From JABSOG01 sp041583135 (lineage in GTDB: Bacteria; Pseudomonadota; Gammaproteobacteria; Enterobacterales; Alteromonadaceae), in contig JBFHGJ010000017.1 in the NCBI GenBank assembly GCA_041583135.1, positions 5,244-69,243 on the forward strand: a stretch of 64,000 nucleotides of DNA, in the 5' to 3' direction. Positions 53,153 through 62,540 of the stretch are shown here, piece by piece (position 1 is the first letter of the stretch; every line of letters starts with the position of its first letter). Position numbers and translations under genes: made by a program. Below the pieces are notes generated by a model. That model was not told the origin of the DNA. It did no database searches and saw nothing but the letters and a program-made list of their open reading frames with translations.

Positions 53153-54196
53153 ATGTTTAAAGTTCTACGTGGGATGTTCTCCAATGATTTGTCTATCGAC
53201 TTGGGAACAGCAAATACCCTGATCTACGTAAAAGACCAAGGCATCGTCCTAAACGAGCCGTCGGTCGTGGCGATCCGTCAAGAAAAGGCCGGTGGGCCTA
53301 AATCTGTTGCCGCAGTCGGCCATGATGCCAAACAAATGCTCGGTCGTACGCCGGGTAATATCCGTGCCATTCGTCCGATGAAAGACGGCGTTATCGCCGA
53401 CTTTTATGTCACGGAAAAAATGCTTCAGCACTTCATCAAACAAGTTCACAACAACAACTTTTTACGCCCAAGCCCTCGTGTTTTGGTCTGTGTGCCTTGC
53501 GGTGCCACTCAAGTTGAAAAACGTGCGATTCGTGAATCGGCCCTAGGCGCCGGTGCTCGCGATGTTTATTTGATTGAAGAACCAATGGCAGCCGCCATCG
53601 GTGCCGGGTTACCGGTATCTGAGGCAACCGGTTCCATGGTAGTCGATATCGGTGGTGGTACGACTGAAGTCGCCATCATCTCACTCAACGGTATCGTTTA
53701 TTCTTCTTCTGTCCGTATCGGTGGCGACAAGTTCGACGAGGCGATTATTGCTTATGTTCGTCGCAACTTCGGTAGCCTGATAGGTGAGGCGACAGCCGAG
53801 CGTATCAAGCATCATATCGGCTCTGCGTTCCCGGGCGATGAGGTGCAGGAGATAGAAGTGCGTGGTCGTAACCTTGCAGAAGGTGTGCCTCGTAGCTTTA
53901 TCCTCAACTCCAATGAGATCTTAGAAGCATTGCAAGAGCCGCTAACCGGTATCGTCAGCGCGGTTATGGTTGCCCTTGAGCAATCGCCACCTGAACTGGC
54001 CTCGGATATTTCTGAGCGCGGGATGGTGTTGACCGGTGGTGGTGCATTGCTGAAAGACTTAGATCGCCTGTTGATGGAAGAAACCGGTATTCCGGTGATT
54101 GTTGCCGACGATCCACTGACGTGTGTGGCCCGAGGTGGCGGTAAGGCTCTTGAGATGATCGACGTTCACGGCGGTGATGTGTTCGATTACGACTAA
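53153..54196 (+). CDS. mreB: Rod-shape actin homologue MreB
   Basis: Bacterial actin, 347 aa, organising cell-wall elongation beneath the inner membrane. N-terminal amphipathic FKVLRGMFSNDLSIDLG, phosphate loop DLGTANTLIY, second phosphate loop DIGGGTTEVA, and LTGGGALL near the end are all intact. AAGGGA upstream. First gene of mreBCD. Confidence 0.98.
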   Translation: MFKVLRGMFSNDLSIDLGTANTLIYVKDQGIVLNEPSVVAIRQEKAGGPKSVAAVGHDAKQMLGRTPGNIRAIRPMKDGVIADFYVTEKMLQHFIKQVHNNNFLRPSPRVLVCVPCGATQVEKRAIRESALGAGARDVYLIEEPMAAAIGAGLPVSEATGSMVVDIGGGTTEVAIISLNGIVYSSSVRIGGDKFDEAIIAYVRRNFGSLIGEATAERIKHHIGSAFPGDEVQEIEVRGRNLAEGVPRSFILNSNEILEALQEPLTGIVSAVMVALEQSPPELASDISERGMVLTGGGALLKDLDRLLMEETGIPVIVADDPLTCVARGGGKALEMIDVHGGDVFDYD

Positions 54197-54209
54197 TTCT
54201 CTTTAGAGA

Positions 54210-55067
54210 ATGAATTTACTCTTCGGTCGTTCGCCCCCGATAAAACTCAGATTGGTGCTGGCCATCATTCTGAGCTTTTGTTTTATGGGGGCAGATAAAT
54301 ATACCGGCGGTTCGGCGACCTTAAGGGCGCTATTGAACTCGTTGGTGACCCCTATCTACTATCTGGCCTCTTTGCCGGAGGATATGCTCAATTGGACTGT
54401 CGATGAGTTTGCCTCCCGCGAAGCATTGCAAAGCGAAAATCAAATGCTCAAACGCCAGCAACTGATGCAGGCTGAAAAGCTTCAACGCTTTACCTTTTTA
54501 GAGCAGGAAAACAAGAAACTGCGGGCTTTGCTCGACTCACCGGTGCGCCAGCAGGGTAAAAAAATGATTGCCGAGGTGATGGCGATAGACTCTCACCCGT
54601 TTCGTGATGTGGTGGTACTTAACCGCGGTGCCGTCGATGGCGTATTTGAAGGCCAACCGGTACTCGATGAATTTGGCGTAGTTGGGCAGGTGACCTCGGT
54701 GGCGACCACTTCTAGCCGAGTGATACTGATCTCCGATTCAACCCATGCCATTCCAGTGCGGATTGAGCGCAACGGCGTGCGGGCGCTGATTGAAGGGACC
54801 GGCCGCATCAATTCGTTAAAAGCCAATAATGTGCCTCACAGTATCGATATGCAAGAAGGTGACATTATGGTGACCTCTGGCCTAGGCGGGGTATTTCCCG
54901 AGGGCTATCCGGTGGCAAAAATTACCAAGGTTGAGCATGACTTGTCTTTGCCGTTTTCACAGATCACCGCCGAACCGGTTGCCCAGCTCGATAGGGTTAG
55001 CCGTGTGGTGCTATTGTGGTTTGAAAAACCATCGGCGACCATCGATGGAGAGGAACAGGCGCAATGA
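54210..55067 (+). CDS. mreC: Rod-shape protein MreC
   Basis: 285 aa. One N-terminal membrane helix (LVLAIILSFCFMGAD), a coiled coil (about 70-110) and periplasmic beta-domains with DGVFEGQPVLDEFGVVGQV and GDIMVTSGLGGVFPEGYPV, the MreC signature regions. Links MreB/RodZ to the periplasmic wall synthases. Stop overlaps the mreD start (ATGA). Confidence 0.96.
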   Translation: MNLLFGRSPPIKLRLVLAIILSFCFMGADKYTGGSATLRALLNSLVTPIYYLASLPEDMLNWTVDEFASREALQSENQMLKRQQLMQAEKLQRFTFLEQENKKLRALLDSPVRQQGKKMIAEVMAIDSHPFRDVVVLNRGAVDGVFEGQPVLDEFGVVGQVTSVATTSSRVILISDSTHAIPVRIERNGVRALIEGTGRINSLKANNVPHSIDMQEGDIMVTSGLGGVFPEGYPVAKITKVEHDLSLPFSQITAEPVAQLDRVSRVVLLWFEKPSATIDGEEQAQ

Positions 55068-55552
55068 CACCGATTAAGCCGCAAGGTGGCTACCTCATTA
55101 CCCTCAGTATTTTACTGACATTGATTTTGGCGATTATGCCATTGCCTTTGATATTTAAGCCCTATCGTCCGGATTGGACTTTAATGGTGTTGATTTATTG
55201 GACCTTGGCACTGCCTCATCGGGTGAATGTCGGGGTGGCTTGGATAAGCGGCTTTTTGCTCGACGTGTTGCTTGGCACTGTGCTTGGCATTAATGCCATG
55301 AGCTGCGCCATTGTGGTTTATGTTGCCGCCACCAATTATCAAATGATCCGTAATTTTTCTGTCTGGCAGCAATCGCTGATTGTCGGGATGTTGCTGGCGT
55401 TGCACCATTTGCTGGTGTATTGGCTCAGCCACTTTTTGTCAGACACCTATTTCGTGCCGGAGTATTTATACCCGGTGTTGCCCGGGGTTGTCGTATGGCC
55501 TTGGTTGTTTTTAATTTTACGTAAATTTAGGCGGCGATTCGCTATCAAGTAG
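55064..55552 (+). CDS. mreD: Rod-shape protein MreD
   Basis: 162-aa inner-membrane protein with five helices. FKPYRPDWTLMVLIYW and GFLLDVLLGTVLGINAM are typical of MreD. Translation is coupled to mreC by a four-base overlap. Confidence 0.94.
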   Translation: MTPIKPQGGYLITLSILLTLILAIMPLPLIFKPYRPDWTLMVLIYWTLALPHRVNVGVAWISGFLLDVLLGTVLGINAMSCAIVVYVAATNYQMIRNFSVWQQSLIVGMLLALHHLLVYWLSHFLSDTYFVPEYLYPVLPGVVVWPWLFLILRKFRRRFAIK

Positions 55553-55562
55553 GTGGCTATCG

Positions 55563-56129
55563 ATGATATATCTGGCTTCACAATCTCCCCGTAGACGGGA
55601 GCTGTTGACACAAATCGGCATCGAGTTCAGTGCAATGCCCGTAGACATCGACGAGTCGGTGTATCCCAATGAGCCGGCGCAGGATTATGTGCTGAGAATG
55701 GCCAAGGAAAAAGCCGAGGCGGCCGACGCGCAAAAACGCCATGATTGGCCGGTGTTGGCGGCCGATACCATTGTGGTGGTAGATGATGAGATACTCTTAA
55801 AGCCTGTCGATAAGGCGGACGCTATCGCCATCTTAAGTAAATTGTCAGGCCGCGTACATCAGGTGAAAACGGCGATTGCGGTTGCCTACAAGGGCCGAAT
55901 TGAAGCCGAGGTGGTGACGACCGATGTGTATTTTCGTGCCATTAGCGAACTGGATATCGAGCAATACTGGCAAACCGGCGAGCCGCAAGATAAGGCCGGT
56001 AGCTATGGCATTCAAGGCATCGGCGGTAAGTTTGTCAAAGCCATCAACGGCAGTTACAGCGCTGTGGTGGGGTTGCCTTTGGTCGAAACCGAGCAGTTGC
56101 TGAATAAGATGGGACAGGAGCAAGTATGA
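55563..56129 (+). CDS. maf: Maf/YhdE nucleoside triphosphate pyrophosphatase
   Basis: 188-aa house-cleaning nucleotide pyrophosphatase; the YhdE branch acts on dTTP, UTP and modified pyrimidines. N-terminal LASQSPRRRELL, VLAADTIVVVDD and DKAGSYGIQGIGGKFV are the family motifs. Follows mreD as in E. coli, and overlaps rng by four bases. Confidence 0.94.
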   Translation: MIYLASQSPRRRELLTQIGIEFSAMPVDIDESVYPNEPAQDYVLRMAKEKAEAADAQKRHDWPVLAADTIVVVDDEILLKPVDKADAIAILSKLSGRVHQVKTAIAVAYKGRIEAEVVTTDVYFRAISELDIEQYWQTGEPQDKAGSYGIQGIGGKFVKAINGSYSAVVGLPLVETEQLLNKMGQEQV

Positions 56130-57604
56130 TGAGTGCAGAGTTGCTGATCAATGTCACCCCGAGTGAGACCCGTGTGGCATTGGTCGAAAACGGCGTTTTG
56201 CAGGAAGTGAACATGGAGCGCCAAGGTGCCTTAGGTTTGGTCGGCAATGTCTATATTGGTAAAGTGAGCCGGGTGTTGCCTGGGATGCAGGCGGCTTTTG
56301 TCGATATTGGTTTAGACAAAGCGGCATTTCTTCATGCCTCTGACATCATCAATCATGAAGAATGCACACCTGAAATGGCGGCAGAGAAGTCCAATCAGGT
56401 GCCCGACATTAGAACGCTCATTCGCGATGGCCAGTATATTATGGTTCAGGTGGTCAAAGATCCCATCGGAACCAAAGGCGCACGGTTGACTACAGATGTC
56501 ACTATCGCCTCACGTTATCTGGTATTTATGCCCGGTGCGTTTCATTCAGGGGTCTCGCAGCGAATAGAAGATGAAGCCGAAAGAGCGAGGCTTAAAGCCT
56601 TGGTCAGCAATGAAGGCATTGATGACAGCGGTGGCTTTATCGTGCGCACGGCGGCCGAAGGCGTGGGTGATGACGAGATCCAACAAGACATCAAGTTCTT
56701 AAAGAAACTGTGGTCTAAAATCCTCAAAAAGAAAAAAGGCGTTCGCAAATCTTGCGTCATTTACGAAGATCTTACCTTGGCATTTCGTGTTATCCGCGAT
56801 TTTGTCGGCTCTGAGCTTGAGCGCATCCGTATCGATTCCAAGTTGAGTTTTCAACAGCTTTGCGCCTTTACCGAAGAATGTGTGCCCGAGCTTGCCGATA
56901 AGCTCGAATACTACCCCGGCGAGCGGCCGATATTCGACCTGTTCGATGTTGAAAATGAGATCCAACGGGCGCTCCAGCGCAAAGTGCCGCTAAAATCCGG
57001 CGGCTATTTGGTGATTGACCAGCGCGAAGCCCTGACCACCATCGATATCAATACCGGCGCCTTTGTCGGTCACCGTAATCTTGAAGAAACCATCTTCAAC
57101 ACCAATATCGAGGCCACTCAAGCCATTGCCCGCCAGCTGAGGTTACGTAATCTGGGTGGCATCATCATTATTGATTTTATCGATATGCGCTCCGATGAAC
57201 ATAAAAGTCGGGTGTTGCACTCATTAGAGCAGGCGCTGGCCAAAGACAGGACCAAAACCAATGTCCATGGCTTCTCTGCGCTGGGCTTGGTGGAAATGAC
57301 CCGTAAACGCACCCGTGAGAGTCTTGAGCACGTTTTATGTTCGGAATGTCCCTCCTGTCAGGGTCGTGGCGCACTGAAAACCGTAGAAACGGTGTGTTTC
57401 GAAATTCTGCGTGAAATCGTCAGAGTGAACCGCGCTTATCAGGCCGACCAGTTTGTGGTGTATGCCTCTACAGCGGTTTGTGAGTCATTACTCAATGATG
57501 AGTACCATAATTTGGCAGAATTGGAAGTATTTATAGGAAAGCAGATCAAAGTTCAGACCGAAGTGTTGTATAATCAAGAGCAATTCGACGTCGTAATGAT
57601 GTAA
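56126..57604 (+). CDS. rng: Ribonuclease G
   Basis: Endoribonuclease of the RNase E/G family, 492 aa, maturing 16S rRNA and some mRNAs. The S1 domain near residues 37-120 contains GNVYIGKVSRVLPGMQAAF. The DNase I-like catalytic region has TTIDINTGAFVG and GGIIIIDFIDM. The zinc-link Cys motif is CSECPSCQG. Two adjacent ATG codons (56126, 56129) are possible starts. Confidence 0.97.
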   Translation: MMSAELLINVTPSETRVALVENGVLQEVNMERQGALGLVGNVYIGKVSRVLPGMQAAFVDIGLDKAAFLHASDIINHEECTPEMAAEKSNQVPDIRTLIRDGQYIMVQVVKDPIGTKGARLTTDVTIASRYLVFMPGAFHSGVSQRIEDEAERARLKALVSNEGIDDSGGFIVRTAAEGVGDDEIQQDIKFLKKLWSKILKKKKGVRKSCVIYEDLTLAFRVIRDFVGSELERIRIDSKLSFQQLCAFTEECVPELADKLEYYPGERPIFDLFDVENEIQRALQRKVPLKSGGYLVIDQREALTTIDINTGAFVGHRNLEETIFNTNIEATQAIARQLRLRNLGGIIIIDFIDMRSDEHKSRVLHSLEQALAKDRTKTNVHGFSALGLVEMTRKRTRESLEHVLCSECPSCQGRGALKTVETVCFEILREIVRVNRAYQADQFVVYASTAVCESLLNDEYHNLAELEVFIGKQIKVQTEVLYNQEQFDVVMM

Positions 57605-57692
57605 TTTGCCGTATTTTATCGGTGAGTTAAGCTGGCGTTAAGTCTTGGTGTGATATCGGTTAGGGCCGAAGCGGTTTTTTTGGTAGCGTTTT

Positions 57693-60600
57693 ATGAAAGT
57701 CGGCGGCGTCTGTTTTTATTGTGTGAAAAAGCTATGGCAGCTCTGTGCTGCGCTCATAGTCTTTATTGCCGTGGTCATTTCCATCTTAAAGTATACCTTG
57801 CCCTATGTTGACTCCTACCGCATCGACATTCAAGACTGGGTACGCCAAAGCTACAATGCCGATGTGCAAATCGGCTCTATCAGTGCCGGTTGGGATGGTA
57901 CAGGTCCTGCGGTCATTCTACAAAACCTCTCTTTAACGCCTACCGCCGCAGCCCCTTTGGATTTGGTGATCAAAGAAACCCGTATCAAGCTGGATTTTTG
58001 GCGTTCATTAAGCGAATGGCAACTCACATCTGATTATTTTGTCCTCGATGGCGCGGTCGCGGTAATTGATGCCAAAAGTTTGATCCGGGCGTCTGAAGGC
58101 CCGGAAGATGCGCCTTTTGTCGATGCCCTATCGACCTTGTTCTTAAGCCACCTCAAGCAGTTTTCTGTGGTTGACAGCGAAGTTAAACTCAACATGAGCG
58201 GCAGCGCCAGTCAGCAGCTGTCGATCGATCAGATCACCTGGTTTAACGACAACGAACGCCATCAGGCGGTCGGCCGTTTTAAGGTGGGCGAGTTTGCCGC
58301 CAACTCGCTGTCTTTTGTGCTGGATTTGACCGGAACCCGCCGCAAAAATCTCGGTGGTCAGTTGTTTGTCGAAGCCACTGAGTTGGATATTTCTCCTTGG
58401 CTACATCAATTTGTCGCCGCCGATACCAAGGTGGAATATTCCAATATCAATTTTCGCGCTTGGGCCGATATCGATAGTGGGGTTTTTCAACAGGCGCAAA
58501 TCGATCTAGGCGACAACCAGATCCAATGGCTGAAAAAACAAACCACCGAACAGCTCAATTTCGGTCAAGGACAAATGCTGTGGAAGCCGTCACTGGCTGG
58601 CTGGGAAGTGAGCAGCAATGACATTCACTTCGTCTTTGGCGATACCCAGTGGCCAAGCATTCATTTTAACCTCAAGAAACAGGGCAGCCTGTTTGATTTC
58701 TATTTCAGTCAGTGGTCGGTGGGTGAGTCGCTTAAACTGTTGTCTTTGGTTGATCTTGATCCGCAGATGAGTCAGGCACTGAAAGATTATCGTCCACAAG
58801 GTTTGGTGCATGATCTGTATGTGCAATATCAAAATCCGCAAGATTGGCGCTTAACTGGGCTGTTTGCCGATTTCGGCTGGGCCAATGTCGGTGATATTCC
58901 CGGCGCCAGCAACTTAAGCGGTCATTTTGGTATGAACAGTGAAGCGGGCTGGCTGAAAGTGGAAGGGGTTGACGGCACGCTGGCGACCGGCCAGTTATTC
59001 CCGCAACCTATCGAATACGAAAACCTCGATGCCAGCTTGGCTTTTGTTAAAAGTCATGACGGACATTGGCAAATTTATGGTGATGATATTTGGCTGCACA
59101 ATCAGGATCTCGACTTGGTGGCGCAGCTATCCCTTAGCCTCGAACCGACGCCGACAATCGATTTTTACGCTGAAGTCTCCGGTTCGGACTTGCGTAAGGC
59201 CGATAAGTATTATCCACCGGAATATATGGGGCAGGATGTCATCGATTATTTGGTTGGGGCTGTCAAAGGCGGCAAGCTGGATATGGCGCAAATGGTGTGG
59301 TCGGGTAAACTGGATACTTTCCCCTACGCCGACAATGACGGCATCTTCTTGATCAAGACTCTCGTCTCTGAGGTGAATTTTTTGTTTGAACCGGGTTGGC
59401 CTGTGTTATCGAACGTGACAGGCGAGCTTATTTTCCGTAACGACAGCTTGACCATAGTGCCAAAAGACGGTCATTTTTTGGATATCGACATCAGTGATAA
59501 AGCGGTGGCGACAATACCGTCATTGAGCGAAGGCTTGTGGTTGGCGTTGGATATCAATGCCAAAGTGCAGCCGCAAAAAGTGGCCAAGCTGTTTAACGCC
59601 AGTCCATTGCGGGATATTTTCAATCCGGTATTTGAACAGGTGCAGGTACATAAGCCGGTGTTGGCCTCGGCCAATATTCGCATTCCTTTGGTTGAAGAAG
59701 GTTTCGATGACAATCTCGATTACCAAGGCGTGGTGCATTTTGCCGATAATGTTATCGATATCAACACCCCCGGGCTTTCACTAGATGAAGTCAGCGGGAT
59801 CTTCCGTTTTGACAAAGACCGGATTTGGACCGAAGTGTTCAATGCCAAGTGGTTCGGTCAGCCGGTTAAGGCATCGCTCAATGGCATGCAGGAGCAAGAC
59901 GATTATGTGCTGGCATTGAACGCTCAGCTCAATGTCGATGCAAAAGCCTTGTTACAAGCCACCAATGACCCCTTCGAGCCTTATATTTCAGGCCCGGTGC
60001 CGGTTGATGTTGCTGTCGATTTGCGTTTTCCACCTCAAGGCGTGCGCTTTGAAGTGCTGGCGAAAGCCGATGTCAAAGGGGCCAAGTTTGATCTGCCTGC
60101 GCCCTACGATAAAGCGGTGGGCGAGAACGGCGAGGTGGTCGTCAATATAAAGGGCGATGAGATCAGCAGCTTGTTTACCGCCAACTATGATGACCGTTTA
60201 TATTTCAACGGTATTTTGCCCAACGAAACCTCAATGTTCAGTCAGGCCCATTTGATTGTCGGTAACAAAGATTTAGGTCTTGCGGGTGAAGGTTTTAAGA
60301 TCAGTGTCGATATCGACCAAGCGCAAGTGATGCCATGGTACGAGTTTGTTTTTCATTTGGTCGATTCATTTGCTGAGGTCAAATCCGAGCCGCTATTGCC
60401 GACACCTCAACTGATCAGCGGCAAAGTCGGTGCTTTGTCCGGCTTTGGTCAGACATTTCATGATGTGAGTTTTGATTTGACCGAGGCGGGCGGTAGCTGG
60501 GATCTTGATTTGACGGCCAAAGAGACGCACTCGGTCGTTCATATTGACCAAGACTGGTTTGGCAAGGGGATTGATATTCGTGCCGATTACTTGAAGCTGA

Positions 60601-61682
60601 CCTCCAGTGAAGATGATGAGGTTGACACCACCATCAACTCCAAAGCCTTGATCGCCAAATTACCGCCGATCAACTTTAGCTGCGCCGATTGCCGCTATGA
60701 TGACTATCATTTGGGCAAGGTTGATATTCGAACCCAAACCAATGACAGTACCTTGGCGGTCACTACCTTCAATATCGATAAAGGCAGGCATCAGTTTAAC
60801 GGCAGCGGTCAGTGGGTTGGCGACAACGCCAATGGTGTGTCGAATTTTGCCGGACGTTTGACCTCTGACAACATTGGTGGCTTGCTTGATGAGTATGAAT
60901 TGACTGCGACGGTAAAAGACTCTGATGCGCAAATCGATATTCTGGCCAACTGGGCAGGCGGTCTGCATCAGTTCAACCTGCCGTCACTTAGCGGTGAGGT
61001 GAAGTGGCAACTGGGCGAAGGGCATTTGACCGAGATCAGCGATAGAGGCTCAAGGTTGTTGTCGTTGCTGAGCTTAGATTCCATCGTACGTAAATTGCGA
61101 TTGGACTTTAGAGATGTATTTAGCAAGGGCTTTTTCTACAACAGCATGAAAGGCTCGATGTTGATTGAAAGCGGCGTTGCCTATACCGACAACACTGAAA
61201 TCGACGGTGTGCCTGGTACCTTGAATGTACAGGGCAATGTCAACTTGGTGAATCGCGAGCTGGATTATCAGGCGGTGTTCTATCCTAAGGTAACCTCATC
61301 GCTGCCGGTGATCATCGGCTGGATGGTCAATCCTATTTCGGGCATTGCCGCACTGGCGTTAGATAAAATGCTCGAATCGACCAAGGTCATTGCGGCGGTA
61401 CACTTTACTATCACAGGAAATATCAGCGAGCCTGTGGTGACTGAAGTCGAGCGCCAGTCGAAAGACATTCAGCTACCGAAAACCGCTGTCAAACCGCAAG
61501 CCTACCCAACCACAACGGACAAGTTTGCCGAGCCTGTCATCGACCCGCGCGGTGATGTGTTGGTACCGCCTGTCGAGCCTGCCAAAGACCCACCTGCCGA
61601 ATCTGAACCGAAAAAGTCCAGCGTATCGGACAACAAAGACATTGAACCGACATTGGAACCGCCTCAACAAGGAGTGCCGTGA
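57693..61682 (+). CDS. yhdP: YhdP, AsmA-like envelope phospholipid transport protein
   Basis: 1329 aa. One N-terminal membrane helix (about 12-31), then a very long periplasmic AsmA/DUF3971-type beta-groove protein, and a Pro/Glu-rich C-terminal tail (EPAKDPPAESEPKK). YhdP, with TamB and YdbH, is implicated in phospholipid movement to the outer membrane. The length and position after rng match E. coli yhdP. No good ribosome site; the ATG at 57693 precedes the only N-terminal helix. Confidence 0.93.
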   Translation: MKVGGVCFYCVKKLWQLCAALIVFIAVVISILKYTLPYVDSYRIDIQDWVRQSYNADVQIGSISAGWDGTGPAVILQNLSLTPTAAAPLDLVIKETRIKLDFWRSLSEWQLTSDYFVLDGAVAVIDAKSLIRASEGPEDAPFVDALSTLFLSHLKQFSVVDSEVKLNMSGSASQQLSIDQITWFNDNERHQAVGRFKVGEFAANSLSFVLDLTGTRRKNLGGQLFVEATELDISPWLHQFVAADTKVEYSNINFRAWADIDSGVFQQAQIDLGDNQIQWLKKQTTEQLNFGQGQMLWKPSLAGWEVSSNDIHFVFGDTQWPSIHFNLKKQGSLFDFYFSQWSVGESLKLLSLVDLDPQMSQALKDYRPQGLVHDLYVQYQNPQDWRLTGLFADFGWANVGDIPGASNLSGHFGMNSEAGWLKVEGVDGTLATGQLFPQPIEYENLDASLAFVKSHDGHWQIYGDDIWLHNQDLDLVAQLSLSLEPTPTIDFYAEVSGSDLRKADKYYPPEYMGQDVIDYLVGAVKGGKLDMAQMVWSGKLDTFPYADNDGIFLIKTLVSEVNFLFEPGWPVLSNVTGELIFRNDSLTIVPKDGHFLDIDISDKAVATIPSLSEGLWLALDINAKVQPQKVAKLFNASPLRDIFNPVFEQVQVHKPVLASANIRIPLVEEGFDDNLDYQGVVHFADNVIDINTPGLSLDEVSGIFRFDKDRIWTEVFNAKWFGQPVKASLNGMQEQDDYVLALNAQLNVDAKALLQATNDPFEPYISGPVPVDVAVDLRFPPQGVRFEVLAKADVKGAKFDLPAPYDKAVGENGEVVVNIKGDEISSLFTANYDDRLYFNGILPNETSMFSQAHLIVGNKDLGLAGEGFKISVDIDQAQVMPWYEFVFHLVDSFAEVKSEPLLPTPQLISGKVGALSGFGQTFHDVSFDLTEAGGSWDLDLTAKETHSVVHIDQDWFGKGIDIRADYLKLTSSEDDEVDTTINSKALIAKLPPINFSCADCRYDDYHLGKVDIRTQTNDSTLAVTTFNIDKGRHQFNGSGQWVGDNANGVSNFAGRLTSDNIGGLLDEYELTATVKDSDAQIDILANWAGGLHQFNLPSLSGEVKWQLGEGHLTEISDRGSRLLSLLSLDSIVRKLRLDFRDVFSKGFFYNSMKGSMLIESGVAYTDNTEIDGVPGTLNVQGNVNLVNRELDYQAVFYPKVTSSLPVIIGWMVNPISGIAALALDKMLESTKVIAAVHFTITGNISEPVVTEVERQSKDIQLPKTAVKPQAYPTTTDKFAEPVIDPRGDVLVPPVEPAKDPPAESEPKKSSVSDNKDIEPTLEPPQQGVP

Positions 61683-62515
61683 TGGAGCTGATCGCCATCG
61701 AGATGACTTCCACCCCTGAGCTGGAACACAACTTTGCTGTTGTGGAAACCATGCTCAAACAAATTGCGGCGCAATGTGATGACGACGCTTTGGTGGTTTT
61801 ACCCGAGGGCTTTGCCCTGTTTGGCGGTGATGCGTCACTCAACACTCAGCATCGAGAAGTCTTGGGAGAAGGTCCCATCAGCGCGCGGTTATCGCACTTG
61901 GCCAAAACCTATGGTGTATATCTTGCTGCCGGTACGTTTCCGACCTTTGTCGAGCCAAGCCAAAAGTTTCAGGCGACTTTGGCGGTATTTGACCCCCAAG
62001 GCGCGCTTGTCGCCGATTATCAAAAGTTACATTTGTTTGATGTCGATGTTACCGACGGCACCAAACATTATCGCGAATCGGATACCACTGAACCGGGGCA
62101 AAAGGTCGTTTGTGCGAATATTCAAGGGATTACAGTTGGTCTGTCGGTGTGTTACGATGTTCGCTTTGGTGGCCTGTATAGTCAAATGGCCAGTCAAGGC
62201 TCCGAGATCTTTTTAGTACCCAGTGCGTTTACTGTGCCTACAGGTATCGCCCATTGGGAAAGCCTACTGAGAGCCAGAGCGATTGAGCACCAAGCCTATG
62301 TCGTGGCACCGGCTCAGGTGGGGACGCATGCCAACGGCCGTCAAACCTATGGCCATAGTATGATAATTGACCCTTGGGGTGAGGTATGCGCCAAGGCGAC
62401 AGGCGATGGTCCAAGCTGGCTGCATTGGCGTTTTGACCCACTTAAGCAGGCTCAAATCAAACAAGAAATGCCGGTCAAACAACACAATCGATTCATAAGC
62501 CGCTTTAACGGCTGA
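61682..62515 (+). CDS. Carbon-nitrogen hydrolase (nitrilase family, Nit-like amidase)
   Basis: 277 aa with the nitrilase catalytic set: Glu in LPEGFALFG, Lys in YQKLHLFDVDV, Cys in GLSVCYDVRFGGLYS. The DVDVTDG and SAFTVPTG features fit the Nit1/Nit2-like branch that hydrolyses deaminated glutathione or omega-amides; the exact substrate is inference. ATG at 61682 has AGGAG upstream and overlaps the yhdP stop. Confidence 0.9.
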   Translation: MELIAIEMTSTPELEHNFAVVETMLKQIAAQCDDDALVVLPEGFALFGGDASLNTQHREVLGEGPISARLSHLAKTYGVYLAAGTFPTFVEPSQKFQATLAVFDPQGALVADYQKLHLFDVDVTDGTKHYRESDTTEPGQKVVCANIQGITVGLSVCYDVRFGGLYSQMASQGSEIFLVPSAFTVPTGIAHWESLLRARAIEHQAYVVAPAQVGTHANGRQTYGHSMIIDPWGEVCAKATGDGPSWLHWRFDPLKQAQIKQEMPVKQHNRFISRFNG

Positions 62516-62540
62516 GACACATAAACAGGAATACCTAAGC